From the NCBI RefSeq assembly GCF_000975035.1, contig NZ_BBRA01000002.1, positions 558,036 through 622,035 on the forward strand: a stretch of DNA of 64,000 nucleotides. The letters are read 5' to 3'. Below are positions 1-9,042 of this stretch, piece by piece. The DNA is from Demequina flava. GTDB taxonomy: Bacteria; Actinomycetota; Actinomycetes; Actinomycetales; Demequinaceae. The number at the start of each line of letters is the position of its first letter. The stretch's first letter is position 1. The position numbers and the translations under genes are program-made. A model generated the notes under the pieces. That model was not told where the DNA came from. It saw only the letters and a list, made by a program, of their open reading frames with translations, and ran no database searches.

Positions 1-570
<570 letters not shown>

Positions 571-578
<8 letters not shown>

Positions 579-1167
579 CCATTCCTCCTGCATACAGGTC
601 GTGCTCTGCGATGTAGTCCGCCACAGCACGCGGAACCAGGTAGCGAATCGGTGCACCCTCAGTTACGCGTCGACGCACGTCCGTCGAGGATACCGCCATA
701 GCGGGAACCTCCACCAATGTGTGTGGCGTATTCGACTCAGACAACGAATGACCAGGGCGAGTTACTCCCACGAATGTCGCCAATTCGGACAACGTCTCGG
801 CGTCTCGCCATTCGTGAAACCGCTCCAAGGCATCGGTCCCTGTGACGAAGAAAATCTCGGCGTCCGGGTACTCGGCGTGGAGGTCGCGCAAAGTGTCGAC
901 GGTGTACGTCACTCCCCCACGATCGACGTCAACGGCGGACACCTCGAAGCGTTCATCACCGTTCACCGCAAGCCGGCACATTTCGAGGCGATCGTCAGCG
1001 TTAGCGGCACCCTCGTCAAGCTTGAACGGCTGCACATTGACTGGCACCAGCAACATGAGATCGAGGTCCAGCGTGGCGCACACGTCCGATGCCGCGGCCA
1101 AGTGACCGTGGTGAACGGGGTCGAAACTGCCGCCCAGGACCCCGATCCTGCGCCGCGTCGCGCTCAC
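571..1167 (-). CDS. nadD: Nicotinate-nucleotide adenylyltransferase
   Basis: Converts nicotinate mononucleotide and ATP to nicotinate adenine dinucleotide in NAD synthesis (cytosol). The nucleotidyltransferase signature GGSFDPVHHGHL sits at residues 12-23, and the C-terminal SSTDVRRRV matches the ISSTxIR motif. The GTG at 1167 is chosen because it lies one base after the stop of the small gene upstream (TAA-C-GTG) and puts the GGSFDP motif at the usual distance from the N-terminus. The frame stays open to an ATG at 1248, but that would add 27 residues overlapping the upstream gene. Length of 198 residues is normal. It is followed by an overlapping gene at 578, where many actinobacteria carry rsfS; none is seen in the window. 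Confidence 0.95.
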
Positions 1168-1168
1168 G

Positions 1169-1315
1169 TTAGTGACGGGTGCCGATGCTCCGGAAGGCGA
1201 ATGTGATGAACAGCAGGGCCATGAGGCCAGTAAATGCGAGCAGGCCAAACGCCTCTGCCGGCATGGGCAGTTCGTTGACGACGTGCTCGGCCTCAGCGGC
1301 AGCTTCGGTAATCAC
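1169..1315 (-). CDS. 48-residue single-pass membrane protein upstream of nadD
   Basis: A short gene starting at GTG 1315, preceded by GGAAGG at SD distance, and ending TAA at 1169, one base before the nadD start. The product has an acidic N-terminus (VITEAAAEAEHVVNELPMP), one hydrophobic helix at about residues 23-42 (FGLLAFTGLMALLFITFAF) and a short basic tail RSIGTRH. Small proteins of this pattern occur next to nadD or proA in related actinobacteria, from general knowledge rather than a search. Function is unknown. The tight TAA-C-GTG junction argues that it is a real gene and not spacer. Confidence 0.75.
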   Translation of the reverse strand: MITEAAAEAEHVVNELPMPAEAFGLLAFTGLMALLFITFAFRSIGTRH

Positions 1316-1369
1316 AGGTGGGGTCCTTCCGTCAGGGGTTGGGCGTCATTATTCCACGCGTGGGCGTCG

Positions 1370-2656
1370 TCACGGGCGCACGTGGCCGTCGCCGTAGGCG
1401 ATCCAGGTCGTGGTGGTGAGTTCTGCCAGTCCCATGGGCCCGCGAGCGTGGAGCTTCTGGGTTGAAATCCCGATCTCGGCACCGAGCCCAAACTCTGCAC
1501 CATCAGTGAAGCGAGTCGAAGCATTGACCATGACCGCAGCAGTATCGAGGCGGCTGACGAATTGCTCTGCTGCACCGATGTCCTCGGTCACGATCGCCTC
1601 GGTGTGGCCCGTCGAGTAGCGATCGATATGAGCGATTGCCTCGTCAAGGTCGTCAACAACGCGCACGGCAATGTCGAGGCTGAGGTACTCGGTTTCCCAG
1701 TCCTCATCGGTGGCGGGCACGACAGGGACGTCGGCAGGCGCGAGTTCCGCGGCGGCGGCGTCGGCGTGGAGAGTCACACCCTCGGCGTGAAGGGCGGCGA
1801 GGACCGCGGGGAGCAAATGAGGGGCCGATGCTCGGTGCACCAAGAGCGTCTCTGCTGCGTTGCATACACCGACGCGGTGGGTCTTGGAGTTGACGACAAT
1901 GTCGATGGCGCGTTGCAGCGGGGCCGACTGATCGAGGTAGACGTGGCAGTTACCCTCGCCAGTCTCAATCGCCGGAACAGTCGAGTCGCGCACCACGGCC
2001 TGGATCAGCGAACTTCCGCCCCGAGGAACGAGCACGTCGACCAGACCACGCGCGTTCATCAAGACGTGAGCGCCTTCACGGCCGTAGGCATCGATGGATT
2101 GGACCGCATCCCGGGGCAAGCCCACCGAGTCGAGGGCGTCCTGGAGGACTGCCACGATGACTTCATTGGAACTGGCGGCCGCGGACCCGCCGCGCAGAAC
2201 CGCAGCGTTTCCCGACTTCAACGCCAGTCCCGCCGCGTCCACGGTCACGTTCGGTCGAGCCTCGTAGATCATCCCGACCACGCCCATCGGCACAGCCTTT
2301 TGCACAAGACGAATGCCGTTGGCGAGAGTCGAGCCGCGCTTGATCTCTCCCACTGGGTCCGGGAGCCCGGCTAAATACCGAAGTGCCTCTGCAATAGAGC
2401 CGATGCGGTCCTCGGTGAGGGCCAGGCGGTCAAGCAGTCCAGGGCTCATATCGGTGGCGCGCCCACGCTCAAGGTCCTTCGCATTCGCTTCGACGATGCG
2501 TGGCGCTTGGTCCACCAAAGCATCGGCCATTGCGAAAAGTGCCTGGTCTTTGGTGGTGCGTGTTGCGGTCGCGAGCGCGCGGGAGGCGAGCTTGGCACGT
2601 TGGCAGGCCTCAAGGACTGCTGCCTCAACGCCTGGGGTCACGGCGGTGTCAGTCAT
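1370..2656 (-). CDS. proA: Gamma-glutamyl phosphate reductase
   Basis: NADPH-dependent reduction of gamma-glutamyl phosphate to glutamate semialdehyde, second step of proline synthesis. It is an aldehyde-dehydrogenase fold protein of 428 residues; the catalytic Cys is about residue 265 in [10 protein letters not shown]. The start ATG at 2656 ([12 protein letters not shown]) fits family length, whereas the open frame to 2785 runs into the ATPase gene. There is no good Shine-Dalgarno, but TAGACT lies 8 bases upstream (2665-2670), so the mRNA may be leaderless. It is separated from proB by the 2.7-kb ATPase gene. Confidence 0.95.
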   Translation of the reverse strand: MTDTAVTPGVEAAVLEACQRAKLASRALATATRTTKDQALFAMADALVDQAPRIVEANAKDLERGRATDMSPGLLDRLALTEDRIGSIAEALRYLAGLPDPVGEIKRGSTLANGIRLVQKAVPMGVVGMIYEARPNVTVDAAGLALKSGNAAVLRGGSAAASSNEVIVAVLQDALDSVGLPRDAVQSIDAYGREGAHVLMNARGLVDVLVPRGGSSLIQAVVRDSTVPAIETGEGNCHVYLDQSAPLQRAIDIVVNSKTHRVGVCNAAETLLVHRASAPHLLPAVLAALHAEGVTLHADAAAAELAPADVPVVPATDEDWETEYLSLDIAVRVVDDLDEAIAHIDRYSTGHTEAIVTEDIGAAEQFVSRLDTAAVMVNASTRFTDGAEFGLGAEIGISTQKLHARGPMGLAELTTTTWIAYGDGHVRP

Positions 2657-2664
2657 GCCACAAG

Positions 2665-2670
2665 AGTCTA
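2665..2670 (-). promoter_or_regulatory. Candidate -10 (TAGACT) for proA, leaderless
   Basis: TAGACT on the minus strand ends 8 bases before the proA ATG, which itself lacks an SD. This spacing would place the transcript start at or next to the A of ATG. It overlaps the 3' end region of the ATPase gene (stop at 2688). No convincing -35 is visible. Confidence 0.4.
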
Positions 2671-2687
2671 CGCGGGCCGAGCGAACG

Positions 2688-5441
2688 TCACCGGCCGCGC
2701 GCAGGCGCCACAGCCTCCGCGACGGTGGGTCGAGTTGCCGGTGCCCCGAGCCGCTTGCGGAGGACCGCCTTGTGTCCTTCGACAACAGCGAGAACCACGG
2801 CGGTCAGTGCGAGACACACTCCCCACTGCCACGCATCAAGATGGGTCGTCTGAAGCCAACGCTGGAGGAAGCCGAGCTCTGTCGAGGCGACAGTCAGAAC
2901 CACCGGCCACACTAAGAGCTGCGGGGCCTTGCCCCACGGCCCGGTAAGGCCTGATTCAGGGTCTCGACGTAGAGCAAGACCGGTGACGACCGTGCCTAGC
3001 GCCATGATCACGAAAGCCATGGTCATCGGTGCCGAAGCAGAGTCCGTGGACAACTCATCACCCCACACCACGAGCGGCAAGAGCGCGGCAAGGAAGAGGG
3101 GCACGCCATACAGAGCCCACCTGGCGAGGTTTGAGCGACTCGCGATGCCCTGCTCAGGATCGCGCGGCGGACGCTCCATCAGTCCCTCCGGAGCGGGATC
3201 AGCGATGATGGTGAGAACGCAGAAGAGGACAATCGCGAAGTTCAGCGCGAGCGCCATGATCGGAGTCAGGGCCATTCCGTCATTGATGTTGAACACGCTC
3301 GCCGCGAGAAACAGCGAGATGAGCGCGATCAACTGCGACATCTGGAATGTGATGAAGTTCAGGATCTTTTGGTACACCACGCGACCCAGGCGAACCGCGT
3401 TCACGAGCGTCGCGAAGTTGTCGTCAGTGAGGACCAGCTTCGCGGCTTGCTTCGTAACTTCGGAGCCGGAGCCCATGGCCACACCGATCTGAGCCTGCTT
3501 GATCGCGGCAGCATCGTTCACTGCGTCGCCAGTCATCGCGACCACATCACCGCGTGCCTGAAGCCGCCGGACGAGCCGAAGTTTGTCTTGTGGCGTCACA
3601 CGCCCAAACACCGACATGCGTTCGAGGTCTGCATCAACCTCATCATCGGACATCGCGGCGAACTCCGCGCCTGTGAGCGCACTGCCCTGCAGTCCTAGGT
3701 CGGCGCCAATTGCCTGAGCGGTTACTACGTGGTCGCCGGTGATCATGCGGACTTCAATACCTGCGGCCTGCGCTTGCTGGACGGCGACCTTCGCGGCCGG
3801 CCGGAGCGGATCCACGATGCCGACAACACCCATAAACGTGAGTTCGCGTACCGCAGCCATGGGATCTGCCAGCGCAGCGTCCTCGTCTGCGGGGTCAACA
3901 AGTCGGATTGCGAGCGATAGCGTGCGTAGTCCTCGCTCACTCATGCCCTCGATCTGGTCCGTCACATCCTGTGCACGTGTGTCAATCGGCACGACCGACT
4001 GCGATTCAGCCTCGAGGAACGTAGCGGACCGCTGGAGGATAACGTCTGGTGCACCCTTCACCACAACCGCGAGGCGCTCAGCGCCTTCCCACTCGATGCG
4101 GTGGAAGGTGGCCATAAACTTGTGGTCCGAGTCGAACGGTACCTCTGCGAGCCGTGGGAACCGCCGGTGCGTGGCGGGCACGTCGACCCCAAGCTTCTCG
4201 GCGAACACCACGAAGGCAGCTTCCGTCGGGTCCCCGACAACGTCACCATCCGGACTCACCGTTGCGTCGTTTGGCAACGCAAGCGCATAAGCCATGGCTG
4301 GCGTCTCCTCAACAGGCGCTCCAGCTTCGCGTCGAATCGTTCCCTCAAAGGAGTACCCATGCCCGTCAATTGTGAAGGCGCGGCCACCAAACCATGCTTC
4401 GCGCGCCGTCATCTCGTTCATGGTGAGCGTGCCGGTCTTGTCCGAACAGATGGCGCTGGTCGCGCCCAAAGTCTCCACGTCGTTGAGAGACGCAACGATA
4501 GCTTTTGCATCCGTCAACTGGTTTGCGCCCCATGCCAGCATCTGCTGAACGAACGTGGGCATACCCGTGGGGATTGCCGAAATGGCAACCGCCGTACCCA
4601 GGAACATCAGATCAGCAAAGGACTGACCGCGAGTAACGCCGAGGACAATGATGACAAGAACGGCGCCCCATGCAACGGAACCGATAACGCGGGTCAGCCC
4701 ACTCAATTCCTGCTGGAGCGGGGACGCAACACGCTCCACGTCCGCGAGCATGGTTGCAATCGCGCCCATCTCCGTGCTCATCCCAGTCGACACCACAACG
4801 GCAGTCGCTGTTCCGCGAGTCACCGAAGTGTTCTGGAAGAGCATTGACGTGCGGTCGCCCAAGACGGCCTCGCGATCGGTCGGGTCAGCGCGCTTCTCAA
4901 TCGCGGCGGACTCACCTGTCAGTGCGGACTCTTGAGTCTCGAGCGAACTGGCCCGGAGCACTCTCGCGTCTGCCGGAACGATGTCGCCGGCTTCCAGCTC
5001 AATAACGTCACCTGGGACGAGATCCACGGCTGGAATCGCTGCCACTTCACCGTCGCGATGCGTGCGAACCGTCGGCACTTGCATGGTCGCCAGCGCGTCG
5101 ACACTGGCCTGAGCCTTCGCTTCTTGCGCTGCGCCAGACCACACGTTGAACAAGACAAGAAGGCCCACGAGGACGCCGGTAGGGATCTGTCCGATGCCCA
5201 GCGAGACTGCTGTCACAGCGAGGAGCATCAAGTTCATCGGGTCAACGACTTGCTTGAACGCGAGCTGATACCAACTGGCGGACTTCTTAGCTTCGAGTTG
5301 ATTGGGTCCGTAACGCGCCAGGCGGCTCGACGCCTCGTCTCCGCTCAGACCTGCCGTCGTCGCGTCAACGTGGTCGAGAACATCGTCCGCGGGAAGTGCC
5401 CACCACAGTGGCTCGTCGCGCTGAGTGGTCGTCGCTGACAT
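2688..5441 (-). CDS. P-type cation-transporting ATPase inserted between proB and proA
   Basis: Large polytopic ATP-driven cation pump of 917 residues. Visible parts: N-terminal cation-ATPase domain, M1-M2 at about residues 60-100, an actuator domain with LTGES, the phosphorylation site SDKTGTLT (Asp about 333), a hinge [10 protein letters not shown] (about 637-646) and C-terminal helices. The layout is that of P2 (Ca2+-type) ATPases. Two motifs differ: the M4 ion site reads IPTGMP rather than PEGLP, and the hinge reads [10 protein letters not shown] rather than TGDGVNDAPA. Ion specificity therefore cannot be assigned. ATG 5441 has GGAGGG close upstream and a candidate promoter at 5466-5493, so it is probably transcribed apart from proB. 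Confidence 0.85.
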   Translation of the reverse strand: MSATTTQRDEPLWWALPADDVLDHVDATTAGLSGDEASSRLARYGPNQLEAKKSASWYQLAFKQVVDPMNLMLLAVTAVSLGIGQIPTGVLVGLLVLFNVWSGAAQEAKAQASVDALATMQVPTVRTHRDGEVAAIPAVDLVPGDVIELEAGDIVPADARVLRASSLETQESALTGESAAIEKRADPTDREAVLGDRTSMLFQNTSVTRGTATAVVVSTGMSTEMGAIATMLADVERVASPLQQELSGLTRVIGSVAWGAVLVIIVLGVTRGQSFADLMFLGTAVAISAIPTGMPTFVQQMLAWGANQLTDAKAIVASLNDVETLGATSAICSDKTGTLTMNEMTAREAWFGGRAFTIDGHGYSFEGTIRREAGAPVEETPAMAYALALPNDATVSPDGDVVGDPTEAAFVVFAEKLGVDVPATHRRFPRLAEVPFDSDHKFMATFHRIEWEGAERLAVVVKGAPDVILQRSATFLEAESQSVVPIDTRAQDVTDQIEGMSERGLRTLSLAIRLVDPADEDAALADPMAAVRELTFMGVVGIVDPLRPAAKVAVQQAQAAGIEVRMITGDHVVTAQAIGADLGLQGSALTGAEFAAMSDDEVDADLERMSVFGRVTPQDKLRLVRRLQARGDVVAMTGDAVNDAAAIKQAQIGVAMGSGSEVTKQAAKLVLTDDNFATLVNAVRLGRVVYQKILNFITFQMSQLIALISLFLAASVFNINDGMALTPIMALALNFAIVLFCVLTIIADPAPEGLMERPPRDPEQGIASRSNLARWALYGVPLFLAALLPLVVWGDELSTDSASAPMTMAFVIMALGTVVTGLALRRDPESGLTGPWGKAPQLLVWPVVLTVASTELGFLQRWLQTTHLDAWQWGVCLALTAVVLAVVEGHKAVLRKRLGAPATRPTVAEAVAPARGR

Positions 5442-5465
5442 GACCCTCCATCATCGTGTGAAACG

Positions 5466-5493
5466 AGCCTAGCGTCCGGACACCCCGCAGCAA
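5466..5493 (-). promoter_or_regulatory. Candidate promoter of the P-type ATPase
   Basis: Minus strand TTGCTG (5488-5493), 16-base spacer, TAGGCT (5466-5471), about 25 bases ahead of the ATPase ATG at 5441. It lies in the 134-base gap after proB, consistent with separate transcription of the ATPase. Confidence 0.45.
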
Positions 5494-5575
5494 GAGCAGA
5501 GCACCGTTAAATTACGGCTACGAATGCGATCGACGCCGGAGCCCGCCGAGTATGTACGGCCAGGGGAAATGGGGG

Positions 5576-6691
5576 CTAGTGGGTGACGATCAAGTCGTCG
5601 ATGTGGACCAGGGGCTTGGCGAAACGGTCGCCCAAGTCGGTCCTGAGGGTGTCCGTCGACAGCCCAAGCATCGGGGGAATCTCATGCGCGGCAAACGCGC
5701 TGAGGCCGCGCGCGACGACGGCGCCGTCGGGCCCCACGAGTTCCACGGGGTCGCCAGCATCAAAGTCGCCCCGCACTGCGCGTACTCCCGCAGCTAGCAA
5801 GGAGGCTCGCTGCCCCTCGACCGCCTTTGCGGCGCCCGCATCCAGCACGAGTTGGCCCTCCGTGCGCGCCGCGTGAGCGAGCCATGTGAGCCGGGTAGCG
5901 TTGTGACGTCCCGTCGCAAGGAACAGCGTGCCCACGTTGTCGCCCGCGACGGCCGCAGAGACCGTGGGCGCAGACGTCAGCACGGTGGTGACACCTGACG
6001 AGGTCGCAATGGTGGCAGCTTCCAGCTTGGTCACCATTCCGCCGGTGCCCAGGGCTGAGCCACGCTTCGTGATGTCAATGCCGGCGAGATCCTCGGGACC
6101 GGCCACCACATCGATGCGGCGAGCGCCCGGTGTGTCAGGCGCGGCCGTGTAAAGCCCATCGACATCCGTCAACAGAACCAGAGCATCGGCCCTAATGACC
6201 GTCGCGACCAGCGCCGCCAGCCGGTCGTTGTCGCCAAACCGGATCTCGTCTGTCGCAACGGTGTCGTTTTCGTTGACGATCGGCACAACGCCCAAGTCGA
6301 GGAGCTTCTCGAGAGCGCGTTGCGCGTTCCCGTAGTGGGTGCGGCGCACCATGTCTTCAGCGGTCAGCAACACTTGGCCGACGTGTAGCCCATGCGCGCC
6401 AAATGCACGTGAGTATGACGCGATCAACATGCCCTGACCCACCGACGCCGTGGCTTGGGCCAGCGGCAATTCGCGCGGACGAGCCGGCAGCCCGAGTGGG
6501 CCGATCCCGGCGGCGATCGAACCCGATGTCACGAGGACAACGTCACGCCCCTGCGAGCGCATCGCAGCGAGGACATCGACCAGAGAGGTCAATGCCGCCT
6601 CATCGAGACGGCCATCGGCTCCCGTCAACGACGATGAGCCAATCTTCACCACCACACGATGAGCTCGTGCGATCCCCTCCCGCGCGGTCAT
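5576..6691 (-). CDS. proB: Glutamate 5-kinase with PUA domain
   Basis: Phosphorylates glutamate to gamma-glutamyl phosphate, first and normally proline-inhibited step of proline synthesis. An amino-acid-kinase domain (about residues 10-255, with VVKIGSSSLT, VTSGSIAAG and NENDTV) is followed by a C-terminal PUA domain (about 275-360). At 371 residues it is the full two-domain form. It starts 2 bases after the obg stop, so obg-proB is one transcription unit. The partner proA lies downstream beyond an ATPase gene. Confidence 0.96.
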   Translation of the reverse strand: MTAREGIARAHRVVVKIGSSSLTGADGRLDEAALTSLVDVLAAMRSQGRDVVLVTSGSIAAGIGPLGLPARPRELPLAQATASVGQGMLIASYSRAFGAHGLHVGQVLLTAEDMVRRTHYGNAQRALEKLLDLGVVPIVNENDTVATDEIRFGDNDRLAALVATVIRADALVLLTDVDGLYTAAPDTPGARRIDVVAGPEDLAGIDITKRGSALGTGGMVTKLEAATIATSSGVTTVLTSAPTVSAAVAGDNVGTLFLATGRHNATRLTWLAHAARTEGQLVLDAGAAKAVEGQRASLLAAGVRAVRGDFDAGDPVELVGPDGAVVARGLSAFAAHEIPPMLGLSTDTLRTDLGDRFAKPLVHIDDLIVTH

Positions 6692-6693
6692 TC

Positions 6694-8220
6694 TCAGTCG
6701 TCCTCCGCGGGGTCCGTCCAGTGCCCGGCATCGCGTTCAGTCCACAATTCTTCGCGGGCAGCGCTCTTGGCGTCCATCCGCTCCTTGTGCTCGGCGCGCT
6801 TCTGCGCGCGCGTGGCACGGCCGCCTGCGCGCTCGTGCTCCTCGACTCGCAGGTCTGTGCCGCGCGAACCGAGCAGTTCGGCGCCAGCAGCCATGGTGGG
6901 CTCCCAGTCAAAGATCACGCCGCCTTCACGCGGACCAATGACAACCTCGGAACCGGGCACTGCACCAGCGCGGAAGAGTTGGTCCTCGACCCCGGCGCGT
7001 GCCAAGCGGTCAGCCAGGTAGCCGACGGCCTCATCGTTGGCGAAGTTGGTCTGCTTGACCCATCGCTCCACCTTGCGGCCACGGACCTCGAAGTAGTCGA
7101 GGGCACCGTCGCGCACGTGCTCAACGGTGAATCCGGAATCGTCCACGGCCTTGGGGCGAATGGTGATGGGCGCCTTCTCGACCTCAGGCTCTGAGATCCG
7201 GTGATCGGCAACCATGGCAGCGAGGGCGAAGGCAAGCTCTCGCAGGCCCTCGCGCGACACTGCGCTGACCTCGAAGATCGGCATGCCGGCCTTCTCAAGG
7301 TCGTCGCGCACAATCTGTGCGAGCTCGCGGCCATCGGGAACGTCGATCTTGTTCAAGATGATGACCTGCGGGCGCTCGGCCAGCGGTACACCGCTGATGG
7401 CTTCATCGCCGGTGTACGCGCGCAGCTCTTCCGCAATGACGCGGAGGTCATTGACGGGGTCGCGATCGGACTCGAGCGTGGCGGTGTCCAGCACGTGGGC
7501 AATCACGGAGCAACGCTCGATGTGGCGCAGGAAGTCGTGACCGAGGCCCTTGCCTTCCGACGCACCGGCGATCAGGCCAGGAACGTCCGCCATGGTGAAG
7601 CGAGTGCTGCCTGCTTCCACGACACCCAGGTTCGGCACGAGAGTGGTGAAGGGGTAGTCCGCAATCTTGGGACGAACCTTCGACATCGAGGCGATCAGGG
7701 AGGACTTTCCTGCGCTGGGGTATCCCACGAGGGCAACGTCCGCGATCGACTTCAGCTCGAGCGTGATGGTCTGCTCGTCACCAGGCTCACCGAGGAGGGC
7801 AAAGCCAGGAGCCTTGCGCTTTTGCGATGCCAGCGCAGCGTTGCCGAGGCCACCACGGCCGCCTTCAGCAATGACGTACTCGGCGCCCTCGCCAACGAGG
7901 TCGGCGAGCACTTCGCCACTGGGTGACTTCACGATGGTGCCGCTGGGGACGCCAAGACGCAGGTCAGGTGCGTTGGCACCGTGACGGTTGTCTCCAGCGC
8001 CCTGTCCGCCATTTTCGGCAGTCCTGTGCGGCGAGTGGTGATAGTCCAGCAAGGTCGTCACCTGAGCGTCGACGACGAGGAGGACCGAGCCCCCGCGCCC
8101 GCCGTTACCGCCGTCAGGGCCGCCCAGGGGCTTGAACTTCTCACGATGCACGGAAGCGACTCCGTGTCCGCCCTTGCCGCCCGCGGCGTGGAGCACGACG
8201 CGATCCACGAACGATGCCAT
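6694..8220 (-). CDS. obg: GTPase Obg/CgtA
   Basis: Ribosome-associated GTPase acting in 50S assembly and stress control. The glycine-rich Obg fold occupies about residues 1-157 (with GGKGGHG and GGNGGRGG). The G domain carries P-loop [13 protein letters not shown] and NKID. A C-terminal OCT domain follows, and then a basic tail rich in Arg/Ala (about 440-508) typical of actinobacterial Obg. ATG 8220 follows GAGAGGAGT. A hairpin lies between rpmA and obg, so obg may also be partly separated from the rplU promoter. Confidence 0.97.
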   Translation of the reverse strand: MASFVDRVVLHAAGGKGGHGVASVHREKFKPLGGPDGGNGGRGGSVLLVVDAQVTTLLDYHHSPHRTAENGGQGAGDNRHGANAPDLRLGVPSGTIVKSPSGEVLADLVGEGAEYVIAEGGRGGLGNAALASQKRKAPGFALLGEPGDEQTITLELKSIADVALVGYPSAGKSSLIASMSKVRPKIADYPFTTLVPNLGVVEAGSTRFTMADVPGLIAGASEGKGLGHDFLRHIERCSVIAHVLDTATLESDRDPVNDLRVIAEELRAYTGDEAISGVPLAERPQVIILNKIDVPDGRELAQIVRDDLEKAGMPIFEVSAVSREGLRELAFALAAMVADHRISEPEVEKAPITIRPKAVDDSGFTVEHVRDGALDYFEVRGRKVERWVKQTNFANDEAVGYLADRLARAGVEDQLFRAGAVPGSEVVIGPREGGVIFDWEPTMAAGAELLGSRGTDLRVEEHERAGGRATRAQKRAEHKERMDAKSAAREELWTERDAGHWTDPAEDD

Positions 8221-8274
8221 ATTCGTACTCCTCTCACGGTCGCCGGGCGCGAACGCGCACGGGTCTAGAAATGC

Positions 8275-8309
8275 GTTAGGGGCGCCACCTCACCGGCGAC
8301 GCCCCTAAC
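8275..8309 (-). terminator. Hairpin between rpmA and obg, possible (partial) terminator
   Basis: A 10-bp perfect stem, GTTAGGGGCG (8275-8284) pairing with CGCCCCTAAC (8300-8309), loop 15 bases. On the minus strand it is followed by only a few scattered T residues. It would fold in the transcript after rpmA and could reduce read-through into obg. Confidence 0.5.
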
Positions 8310-8332
8310 GGAACAGTAATGAAGTGTGGCTC

Positions 8333-8584
8333 TTAGCCTGCCACCACGTCGACGACCTTGCGGCCGCGGCGGTTGGTGAACTGCACGGTGCCCGCTTCAA
8401 GAGCGAACAGGGTGTCGTCCTTGCCACGGCCAACGTTGTTGCCGGGGTGGTGGTGGGTGCCACGCTGACGGATCAGGATCTCGCCGGCCGAGACGGACTC
8501 GCCGCCAAAGCGCTTCACGCCCAGGTACTGAGCATTTGAATCGCGGCCGTTGCGCGAGGAGCTCGCGCCCTTCTTGTGTGCCAT
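8333..8584 (-). CDS. rpmA: 50S ribosomal protein L27
   Basis: Ribosomal protein near the peptidyl transferase centre. It starts [16 protein letters not shown], the diagnostic L27 N-terminus, and continues [11 protein letters not shown] and [11 protein letters not shown]. It has 83 residues, the usual length for actinobacteria, and no N-terminal prepeptide of the Firmicutes kind. It lies 14 bases after rplU in the conserved rplU-rpmA pair. Confidence 0.98.
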   Translation of the reverse strand: MAHKKGASSSRNGRDSNAQYLGVKRFGGESVSAGEILIRQRGTHHHPGNNVGRGKDDTLFALEAGTVQFTNRRGRKVVDVVAG

Positions 8585-8598
8585 GAGTGTCTCCTCGC

Positions 8599-8907
8599 TT
8601 ACTTGATACCGGTGACCTTCAGGCGCGTGAGCTCCTGACGGTGGCCAATACGCTTGCGGTATCCGGTCTTGTTCTTGTACTTCAGGATGTCAATCTTCTT
8701 GCCGCGCTCGTCGCGAACGACTTCTGCGGTCACCTTGACCTTGGACAGCGCCTTCGAGTCGGAGGTGACCTTGTCACCATCGACGAGCAGCACTGGTGCG
8801 AGCTCAACAGTCGCACCCTGGTCTGCCTTTAGGCGGTCAACGACGATGACGTCGCCTTCGGAAACCTTCTCCTGGCGGCCGCCCGCCTTCACAATCGCGT
8901 ACACCAT
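8599..8907 (-). CDS. rplU: 50S ribosomal protein L21
   Basis: Large-subunit protein of 102 residues starting [15 protein letters not shown], with the C-terminal YRKRIGHRQ stretch typical of L21. It is the first gene of the rplU-rpmA unit, with a strong promoter at 8993-9021 and a structured leader of about 80 bases. Confidence 0.98.
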   Translation of the reverse strand: MVYAIVKAGGRQEKVSEGDVIVVDRLKADQGATVELAPVLLVDGDKVTSDSKALSKVKVTAEVVRDERGKKIDILKYKNKTGYRKRIGHRQELTRLKVTGIK

Positions 8908-8938
8908 GAAATCGAATCCTTCAAAGCTTGTGGTTTTC

Positions 8939-8984
8939 CTGCCGCTGCCATGCAGGGCGCAGGCAGGCTTCGGTGCTCAGCACC
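8939..8984 (-). promoter_or_regulatory. Structured 5' leader of rplU-rpmA
   Basis: Between the predicted transcript start (about 8986) and the rplU ATG the minus-strand RNA can form two hairpins: CGGTGC/GCACCG around 8970-8984 and a longer CCTGCC/GGCAGG helix spanning 8939-8968. This could be a ribosomal-protein autoregulatory leader, but I do not recognise a named family. Confidence 0.4.
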
Positions 8985-8992
8985 GACGTACA

Positions 8993-9021
8993 AATATACG
9001 TCGCGCAGCCCGCCAGGTCAA
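8993..9021 (-). promoter_or_regulatory. Strong housekeeping promoter of rplU
   Basis: Minus strand TTGACC (9016-9021), exactly 17 bases, TATATT (8993-8998). It is the best consensus sigma-70-type promoter seen in the window and lies between rne and rplU. Confidence 0.85.
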
Positions 9022-9042
9022 ACTGACAGGCCGCCCTCCGCA

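Noticed and set aside
1172-1465. 97-codon plus-strand frame in the nadD/proA junction
   Set aside because: It is opposite nadD's neighbour and proA; the minus-strand 48-residue gene with SD and coupled stop explains the region better.
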